A stretch of 10,813 nucleotides of DNA from Coemansia sp. RSA 1804 (lineage: Eukaryota > Kickxellomycota > Kickxellomycetes > Kickxellales > Kickxellaceae), in contig JANBTH010000831.1 of the NCBI GenBank assembly GCA_027578815.1, forward strand, positions 1-10,813, read 5' to 3'. The position numbers and the translations under genes are program-made. Every line of letters begins with the position of its first letter. Within the stretch, counting starts at the first letter, position 1. Below the pieces are notes generated by a model. That model was not told the origin of the DNA and ran no database searches. It saw only the letters and a list, made by a program, of their open reading frames with translations. This document shows positions 1 to 5,761 of the stretch, piece by piece.

Positions 1-2300
1 CTGGAGCTGGTGCTAGCTGTGGAGTACCGCGATCCGGGTGCTCCGGGAGTGAGAGCGCCGCCTGTCAGCATGCCGCTTGAGGCCAGGATTTCGTCCCAGC
101 CGGGCGTGGTGGCCGGCGACTGGTGCGCGGTCGGCGGAGTCGAAGTAGCGGCGGGTGGCGGACTTCCGCGCGGCGATAGAAGCGGAGTTGCCGGCTGCGA
201 CCTTGATCCGATGGCGGAGGCCACGGCGCGTGATGGTCGCTGACGGTGCTGCGGCTGCTGCTGCTCGGCGGACGTGCTGCCGTCGTCGGCCATGCCGGAA
301 AGATACATGGCAACCGACTCTGGGCGGGGCGCCGTCTGGAACTTGCGAAGCACAAACGATTCGTCGCTGGAGCCGGCGACTGTGGAGGCAGACGCGTGAG
401 CGTTGTGGATGTCGCTTTCGCTTTGGCTCTGGTTCTGATTCTGGCTCTGATTCTGGATCTGGCTCTGGCTCTGGCTGTGTTGATGACTATGCGGGTGGTG
501 GCTGCGTGCGCGGTCGCGGATCTCGGCCAGCTTGCCTGGAATGCGATCGTGCATGTCGCGGATTCGCGCACCAACGATGGAACGCGGATCATCGCGCCTC
601 TGCCTGGCCTCGTCCTCACGCCTCCGCTTGGCATCCTCATCGCGCTTGCGTTTGGCTTCCTCGTCGCGCTTGCGCTTTACCTCCTTTGCCTTGACTTCGC
701 GTGCGCGGCGGTCGCGCATCTCCTGGTGCTCGGCCATGCGGCTCTGCAGCTTGGTTAGGTTGGCGTAGACGCCGCGCAGGGTGGTCGGTGTACGGCCGAG
801 TCCCATTGCGGGTGACGGCAGCGGCGACGTTCCAATTCCGCCCGGCAGCGCTCCCGCGTAGCCCGAAGCCACCGGGTTGAAGGAATCGCCAAACGTCGGA
901 TGCGCGCGCTTTTCGCCGCGCCCGGCCTCCAGATCCGCCGGCGTGGTGGTGCTGCCTTTGTTCTTCAGCTGCTGCTGCCGTTTGTGCTGCGCGGTGGATG
1001 ATCCGATCCCGCCTAGCGCTGCCTCGACGATATTGCGTGCCGCAGCGTGGCCACTCATGTTGACGTGGATGACGCCCGGGTTCTGTGCGGCTGGATTCAC
1101 TGGATAGAAATCGGGCGTATTGGTGATCTCCGCGTTATTGGCTGCAATGTTGCTGGCTGGCGGGTTCTCTGCGCTGTTTGCATGGCGATCCAGCACACGC
1201 TCCATCTTCTCCTCGGTGTCCTCGCTGTGCGAAGTGTTGGTATCCGAATCTGATTCCGAATCGCTGGCACGCCCACCCGTGGCAGTGTCTAGCACTCGTC
1301 CCAGCTGCTGCAGATTGGTGCGAGCGCGCGTCACGCGTCGCCGGAGCCCTGGAGGCGCTTCCGATTCCAATGCTTTGGGTCGCGGTGATGGCAGGCCGAA
1401 TGCTGCGTCGACCGATCCGCCTGCCGCTCGCTGCCGCTGCGCCATTGGTTTGTCTATTGGCGTGTATAGCCGACTGTCTCTTGATCCCGGATGCCGTCTG
1501 CCGTCTCTTGTCTTCTCGTCTTCGGATGAGCTGCTGTCCGAGTAAGCGCCTGGCTGGATTGTGTGCACAGAATCCCTAGAGGCAAATCGTAAAGCTGGGA
1601 ATCCACCGCCACCACGTCTCTTTCCTTTTTTCTGGTTGCCGGACACCGGAGGTGGTGCCGGGGCCGGTTGCCTATACTGCTGCTGTTGCTGTTGTGCGGA
1701 TTGTGTGTTGATTGGCGTTGTTGTGTTGGACCGCGATATCCCGTCTCTTGGCGCAAAGTACCCGGACTCTGGGAGCTCTATCGGTATCCCGCGCACGGGA
1801 GCCGTTGCCGCCTCATTACTACTGCCTCCGTGCTGCCGCCGAAGCTGGTCTTGCTCCTGCGTGCTGAGCATAGCTAGTCGCAACACCGGCCGCTTGGGCT
1901 TGTCTACGTGCGGAGGCGACGTGGGTCCTCCGCTTCTCTCGGGCTCTGCCCTTGGTGTTGCCTTGGCTGCATCCTCGGGTGCAAGCGACAGGGCGCGGCG
2001 TTCGGGAATGATCTGGATCCCCGCTTGTGACAGCTCTAATTCCGATGCCGATTCCGAGTCTGCGGGATCACCGCCCCGTGGCTGGTTGTTAGAGGTGCCA
2101 AGCCGGGTAAACTCTAGTCCATTGTCAGGGCTCCCGCTAGTGTTGGTTGCGGTTGTGGTAGTGCTACTGCTATTGTTTGCCGACAATGGTCCTGCCGAAA
2201 GTCCGTCCGATCTAGCCGATTGTGCCTGTTGCTGTCCGCCAGGCGACGGCGGCGAGGCGGACTTGTTGCTTCTGCTGCTGTCGCCTCCGTCAGCAGGCAT
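1..2300 (-). CDS. Large low-complexity charged protein, C-terminus beyond window (unrecognised)
   Basis: The minus strand is open from ATG 2300 to the left edge (766 codons, no stop). An in-frame TAG lies ten codons upstream, so this is the first possible AUG unless there is an upstream exon; its context (CCCATGC) is weak. Visible parts in order: a Ser/Thr/Gly/Gln-rich N-terminus; a Gln run and basic KKGKRRGGGG stretch near residues 220-235; an acidic serine patch (YSDSSSSEDE, from 253); a second one (SDSESDSD, about 341-350); a less repetitive segment containing FYPVNPAAQNPGVIHVNMSG (about 393-430); a helical segment 515-571 ending in a charged 8-residue repeat; a His-rich stretch; an (X-Gln)9 tract at 609-626; DESFVLRKFQ at about 646-655; then Pro/Ser/Thr-rich sequence. 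The serine/acid patches resemble CK2 sites (inference). No catalytic domain was recognised; it may lie beyond the edge. Confident as coding, unsure of function. Confidence 0.8.
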   Translation of the reverse strand, partial: MPADGGDSSRSNKSASPPSPGGQQQAQSARSDGLSAGPLSANNSSSTTTTATNTSGSPDNGLEFTRLGTSNNQPRGGDPADSESASELELSQAGIQIIPERRALSLAPEDAAKATPRAEPERSGGPTSPPHVDKPKRPVLRLAMLSTQEQDQLRRQHGGSSNEAATAPVRGIPIELPESGYFAPRDGISRSNTTTPINTQSAQQQQQQYRQPAPAPPPVSGNQKKGKRRGGGGFPALRFASRDSVHTIQPGAYSDSSSSEDEKTRDGRRHPGSRDSRLYTPIDKPMAQRQRAAGGSVDAAFGLPSPRPKALESEAPPGLRRRVTRARTNLQQLGRVLDTATGGRASDSESDSDTNTSHSEDTEEKMERVLDRHANSAENPPASNIAANNAEITNTPDFYPVNPAAQNPGVIHVNMSGHAAARNIVEAALGGIGSSTAQHKRQQQLKNKGSTTTPADLEAGRGEKRAHPTFGDSFNPVASGYAGALPGGIGTSPLPSPAMGLGRTPTTLRGVYANLTKLQSRMAEHQEMRDRRAREVKAKEVKRKRDEEAKRKRDEDAKRRREDEARQRRDDPRSIVGARIRDMHDRIPGKLAEIRDRARSHHPHSHQHSQSQSQIQNQSQNQNQSQSESDIHNAHASASTVAGSSDESFVLRKFQTAPRPESVAMYLSGMADDGSTSAEQQQPQHRQRPSRAVASAIGSRSQPATPLLSPRGSPPPAATSTPPTAHQSPATTPGWDEILASSGMLTGGALTPGAPGSRYSTASTSS
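423..476 (-). repeat. Imperfect 6-bp repeat encoding (Ser/Asn/Ile-Gln)9
   Basis: Nine hexamers of the type AGC-CAG, AAT-CAG or ATC-CAG encode SQSQSQIQNQSQNQNQSQ (residues 609-626 of the left-edge protein). The tract lies between a His-rich stretch (HHPHSHQHSQ) and SESD. It is purely coding, in frame, and likely length-variable by replication slippage. Confidence 0.8.
588..677 (-). repeat. 24-bp in-frame tandem repeat encoding a charged helix
   Basis: Three 24-bp units (654-677, 630-653, 606-629) and a partial fourth (588-605) encode KRKRDEEA, KRKRDEDA, KRRREDEA and RQRRDD. Alternating basic and acidic triplets favour a stable single alpha-helix or a coiled coil. The units follow a more ordinary helical stretch starting near residue 515 (LTKLQSRMAEHQEMRDRR). 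They differ mostly by conservative changes, which suggests an old duplication kept under selection. Confidence 0.75.
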
Positions 2301-2331
2301 GGGATTAGCTCTTATATCTACTGACTATACC

Positions 2332-2339
2332 TTTTTATA
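2332..2339 (-). promoter_or_regulatory. TATA-like box before the left-edge gene
   Basis: TATAAAAA reads on the minus strand 32-39 bases before ATG 2300. That spacing leaves almost no leader, so transcription may start further upstream or translation at a later AUG. The spacer is AT-rich, so a chance match is possible. Confidence 0.3.
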
Positions 2340-3505
2340 AATAAAGAAGGGCAACAATAAGAGAGAGGAAAAAAGAGGTGTCTTTAGATATTCCTTCTAG
2401 AATGACCGTAATATAGCAAGTAATCCCAAGGAGAAAATAGTAAGAAAAAAGAGGTGGAGAGAGGAGAGGGCAATAAATAGAGGAATGTGATAGAGTGGGA
2501 ATTGGCTCGTGTAATAAATAATGCTTCCTTCTCTCATGCGTTTCTAGTTCGCTTTAGCTCAGCCGATAGGATTTGGGAGGTGGGGGAATAGAAAAAAAGA
2601 TACCCTTAACTTTATTCATACACTAATCGAATAAAAAAGTGAGGCCATTTCACCGACACTAGTAGAATTCCGTCGGCTTTTCTTTTTTCTCTTTCTTTTC
2701 TAGTTCAACTGGATTGGGTTGGCTAAAAGTGATGGTAAAAAATATGATTGGGCGTAGCAATTCTGTTTTTTTCCTTCTGACTCTTTTGTCCGCCCGAATC
2801 AACATTCACTTTGTGTGTAGGTTTTCATCTGTTCTTCCACGCTTCCATTCAAGAGGCTGTGAGAGAAAGAAAGAGAATGAAAGCGTCATTTGTTTTGCTT
2901 TGTTTTGTTTTTTCTTTACATGATAATGAATATGAATAGGTCTTGTAAGAAAAAGAATTTTCTTTACGTCGTAGCCGAGTTGAACCTGCAATAGAGAAGA
3001 GCAGAAAAACGCAAACACGCACACGTATATACGCATGGCTACATTCACTTATCCGAAAGGGCTTATCTATCTATCTTTTTTTCTTTCTTCTTGGTGACGT
3101 TAGTGTGCATCCTGCCTAAAAACAATGAAAGAGATGCTGCACATTACATATCGCGGGATACCACTAGCCCCCTTTATCGTACATGTTTCAATTCGGTATG
3201 CATATCATTAGCATAAAAACGTAAATACTAGAGCCCGAACTCTTTCTTGCTGCTATCTTGATCATTAGCAAGACTTGATTCCCGGACTCGGAGAAGGAAA
3301 TCCCAACGTTTTATAAGCGTTTTATGCATTTGCAAATAAAAAATAAACTGCTCTTTTTTTGTGTAGTTGGGATTCTATATCCAATTCCGAAATCGTCCTC
3401 ACTAGGAACTAAAAAAACCGCGAGTACAAAATTAGACCCATTTCCTCCGAGTCCAATTTTTTTCTTTATCCACTCGATTCGTTCGAAAAAGTTATTTATA
3501 GAACC

Positions 3506-3532
3506 TGTGGCAAGTGTGGCAGGTGTGGCAGA
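3506..3532 (+). repeat. Triple 9-bp direct repeat TGTGGCARG-type
   Basis: Three head-to-tail units: tgtggcaag, tgtggcagg, tgtggcaga. On the minus strand this reads as repeated TGCCACA. Exact 9-bp phasing with a conserved 7-bp core would suit clustered transcription-factor sites, though a short slippage repeat is equally possible. Confidence 0.6.
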
Positions 3533-3584
3533 GTGAAGAAATGTGGTTACAACTCACGCTCGGTAATCGCCTCCCCCTGTTTTT

Positions 3585-3605
3585 CCCAACATGTCCCTCC
3601 CTCCC
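3585..3605 (-). other. Potential G-quadruplex motif
   Basis: The minus strand carries four G3 runs with loops of A, A and ACATGTT, which fits the G3+N1-7 quadruplex pattern. More G-runs on the same strand lie at about 3661-3675 (GGGG-A-GGGGG). The position is 186 bp past the Myb stop, within the probable 3' region of that transcript. Confidence 0.5.
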
Positions 3606-3790
3606 TCACACCAGCCAGCCCCAGGGATCCGGAATCGTTTTGCTGAATGGCAAGCCCCGATCCCCCTCCCCACAACAGCGATTCCCTATATTTTAAAAAA
3701 AACCACACTCGTTTTCCTACTCCTTTCTTGCATTTGAAAGTGTGCTGTACATGTGAATGGATCCATTGCTTTTAACAGCCAAAAGGCTAC

Positions 3791-5536
3791 TCACGATTTA
3801 TCATGGCCGACGTAAAAGTTAACAGGCACGTTGGCCAGCCGACTCACAAGCTCGCAGTTGGCACATGGATCCCTGACTTTGCAATCCACGTACAGCCAGT
3901 TCATCACGCGCAGAAGCCGTCTGACGCGCGAGGTCAACAGCACGAGCGATCTCATCGACGACGCTTCGGCCTTGGCGCCCCTGAGCTTCATCTTGGTGTC
4001 AGCGTCCTTCATGAAGGAATACAGCTCGTGGAGCATGAGGTTCCTTATTCGCTCGGACCGGATCCCCACCCGCCCACTGCTGCTGTCATTGCTCTCGGCC
4101 ACAAGCTTGTTGAAGCCGTCCACAACAAACGGCCACATCTTCTGGTCCTCCTCGAGTCTGAAGGGCGAGCGGTCAAGATGCGACCCGATGTGCTGCGTCC
4201 AGCGTGTGCAGCACTGTATCGCCGTCCGGTTCGCGGCCGTCGTAGGCATCAGCGCCGCGATCTTGCTCCACGGGGTGTGCTGGTCCGTCCGCGCCATGTG
4301 CTTCTCGACGAGGCACACCAGCTGCGCGTCCTCCTCCTTCGTCCACGGAACGCGTCTTCTCCGCAGAGTGGTCGTCGGGCTCCGCGGGCGCTTCTCGCCC
4401 GACCGCACGTACTCGCTGAGCAGCCGCCGGTGCCGCTGGTATATCTCCAGCGGCTTCCACTCGCGGATCTGCGGATCAGCCGCGCTGGCATCCGCTGAAT
4501 GAAGCGGCCCCACTTGTCCGCTCCTCCTGGCCGCGTTGATCAGCCGCGTGATCCTCACCCACTCGTTGCCGTACAGCCGGACCAGCCGGAATATCATGTT
4601 GTCCTCCTCGGCGCTGAACGTGCCGCCAAACCGCCTGGCCTTCACCGGGTCTATATCGATGTCCTTACGACCGTCTAGAGCAACAGCAGCAGCAGCAGCA
4701 GAAGCAGAAGCAGCATCAGCAGCAGCATCGCGACTCCCGGCGGCGCCCCGGCCGCTCTTGTCGCTCTCAAGCACCTCCTTCAGCACCGACAGGAGCGAGT
4801 CCTTCTCCCGACCCGCAGCACCGTCGGGTCTCCCGCCCTGATTCCCAAGTCTGCTCCGCTGCACCAGGATGTTCTTCCAGTACTCCTGCGGCATCTTGCC
4901 AGCGCCAAACGGCACGGCCAGGTACCGCCAGCGACTGAGACACTGGTACGGATTGCGCGCGCCCACGAAGCGAGCAACCATGTCCCAGTTCTTCTCCTCA
5001 TACAGCACGACGGCCATCTTCAGCGCATCGTCCTCCTCAGCCGACCACCGGCCGGCGCGCATCTTCCCGTCCGCACCCGTCTCGGAGGTACCGGTGGCGG
5101 TGGTGGTGCGGTGATCCCGCGCATGGTTGATCTCGGCCCTTCTGATCACGAACCTGGCCTTCAGCGACGTGATGGATTTGGTGCCCCCGAATCCGCGCGC
5201 GATCGACTCCCAGTCCACCGTGCTCACCAGGCGCGGCCTCCCGCTTGGTTTCGCCAGATATGGAATCAGCAGCTGGTCCAGCCGCCGGTCCTCGCTCTCC
5301 GTCCACCGCGGCCGTTTTCGTGGGTCGCGGTCGCCGTATATCACCTTTGTTGACGGCACAAGAGAAGAAGAAGAAGAGGAGATGGGTGGTGGTTTGGCTG
5401 TGTTGCTACTGCTGCCAGCGGTGGTTGTGTGAATGTACGACGAATTCGGTAATCGATCAAGCTGGGCTGGGCGAGCTGACGAAAACGCCCTGTGCATGGC
5501 CGTCCGTATTATTATAGCTCGGCTCTTGTTAACCAT
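3791..5536 (-). CDS. Four-repeat Myb/SANT-like protein, possibly mitochondrial
   Basis: A 581-residue frame from ATG 5536, whose context AAAATGG is good; the frame extends upstream only to non-AUG codons. Four Myb-type repeats are visible. Repeat 1 (about 76-132) starts RPRWTESEDRRLD. Repeat 2 (162-206) is the most classical, with tryptophans 164, 184 and 203. Repeat 3 (about 302-375) has Phe 307 in place of the first Trp and an insertion before its last helix. Repeat 4 (395-450) has tryptophans 398, 423 and 446. A degenerate fifth start (FRLEEDQKMW) follows. Linkers are long, one with a poly-Ala stretch. The C-terminus has Cys-X5-Cys-X2-Cys and is unrecognised. Residues 1-40 have five Arg and only one acidic residue, like a mitochondrial presequence. 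DNA binding is expected for the family; target and organelle are inference. The TGA overlaps a GTGAGT donor-like site, so a further exon is possible. Confidence 0.85.
   Translation of the reverse strand: MVNKSRAIIIRTAMHRAFSSARPAQLDRLPNSSYIHTTTAGSSSNTAKPPPISSSSSSLVPSTKVIYGDRDPRKRPRWTESEDRRLDQLLIPYLAKPSGRPRLVSTVDWESIARGFGGTKSITSLKARFVIRRAEINHARDHRTTTATGTSETGADGKMRAGRWSAEEDDALKMAVVLYEEKNWDMVARFVGARNPYQCLSRWRYLAVPFGAGKMPQEYWKNILVQRSRLGNQGGRPDGAAGREKDSLLSVLKEVLESDKSGRGAAGSRDAAADAASASAAAAAVALDGRKDIDIDPVKARRFGGTFSAEEDNMIFRLVRLYGNEWVRITRLINAARRSGQVGPLHSADASAADPQIREWKPLEIYQRHRRLLSEYVRSGEKRPRSPTTTLRRRRVPWTKEEDAQLVCLVEKHMARTDQHTPWSKIAALMPTTAANRTAIQCCTRWTQHIGSHLDRSPFRLEEDQKMWPFVVDGFNKLVAESNDSSSGRVGIRSERIRNLMLHELYSFMKDADTKMKLRGAKAEASSMRSLVLLTSRVRRLLRVMNWLYVDCKVRDPCANCELVSRLANVPVNFYVGHDKS
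4682..4729 (-). repeat. Alanine-codon trinucleotide tract in the Myb gene
   Basis: A GCA/CAG-type trinucleotide run on the plus strand encodes the Ala/Ser stretch ADAASASAAAAAVAL (about residues 273-287) in the linker between Myb repeats 2 and 3. It is a likely length-variable linker and does not disrupt the frame. Confidence 0.7.
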
Positions 5537-5571
5537 TTTCCTCTTCTTTTCGCGGGTGTAAATACAGCCAT
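5512..5571 (-). promoter_or_regulatory. Upstream ORF overlapping the Myb start codon
   Basis: A 20-codon ORF starts at ATG 5571 in strong context (TAAATGG) and stops at 5512-5514, reading through the Myb start at 5536 in another frame. It encodes MAVFTPAKRRGKWLTRAEL. If the mRNA starts upstream of 5571, ribosomes would tend to bypass ATG 5536 and could reinitiate at the next in-frame AUG at 5497, giving a product starting MHRAFSSARPAQ. The transcription start is not known from sequence. Confidence 0.45.
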
Positions 5572-5635
5572 TTAAATATGAATAATATAGAAGTGGAATT
5601 ATTGTTCTCGATGTAAACAAGCATGTTAATTGAGA

Positions 5636-5660
5636 GAAAGAAAGAAAGAAAGAAAGAAGA
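5636..5660. repeat. GAAA tetranucleotide microsatellite
   Basis: Five perfect GAAA units (5636-5655) followed by GAAGA. It lies in the 225-bp gap between the glucosidase stop and the Myb start, and reads as a TTTC pyrimidine tract on the Myb coding strand, a position typical of fungal promoter or initiation regions. Confidence 0.85.
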
Positions 5661-5761
5661 GTAAGAGTGTGTTTGCTAAAATTGCACGCAATATTATAGC
5701 TTTGCCACGCGTGATCTGATAAAAACGAAATCAAACATTCACAGATCGGATCTGCGGATGC

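Larger units (their letters stand above)
2301..3790. other. AT-rich spacer between the left-edge gene and the Myb gene
   Basis: About 1.5 kb with no supported gene. It should hold the promoter of the left-edge gene (transcribed leftwards) and the 3' end of the Myb transcript. It has purine-rich runs (2341-2470), pyrimidine runs near 2680-2700 and 3075-3090, TATA-like sequences (for example near 3310 and 3495), and a GC-rich island at roughly 3545-3690. The short reading frames here are low-complexity and have no partner exons I could support. Confidence 0.6.

Noticed and set aside
155..768. Several overlapping plus-strand frames and one minus frame (65-640)
   Set aside because: All are shadows in GC-rich coding sequence; their repeats mirror the minus-strand Gln and charged-helix repeats.
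1561..2340. Plus-strand 259-codon frame rich in Leu, Cys and Ser
   Set aside because: It is antisense to the longer minus-strand frame, and its Leu/Cys/Val runs are what Gln/Ser/Asn/Thr codons give when read backwards. No start or promoter signals favour it.
2964..2990. GGTTCAACTCGG on the minus strand as a tRNA T-arm
   Set aside because: The T-stem does not pair beyond one base pair, and no acceptor stem or D-arm is found.
2714..3048. Short frames on both strands (2714-2923 plus; 2806-3048 minus)
   Set aside because: They are Phe/Lys-rich translations of homopolymer tracts. The minus one begins at GTG; a splice-acceptor-like CTCTATTGCAG near 2986 has no matching exon.
3514..3696. 60-codon plus-strand frame
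   Set aside because: It starts inside the 9-bp repeat and translates the C-runs of the GC-rich island; no homology-like features.
4173..5353. Multiple alternate frames inside the Myb gene
   Set aside because: They lack domains and overlap the well-supported Myb reading frame.
5537..5734. N-terminal extension of the Myb protein by 66 codons
   Set aside because: The extension begins at TTG, not ATG, and its sequence is a translated pyrimidine microsatellite.
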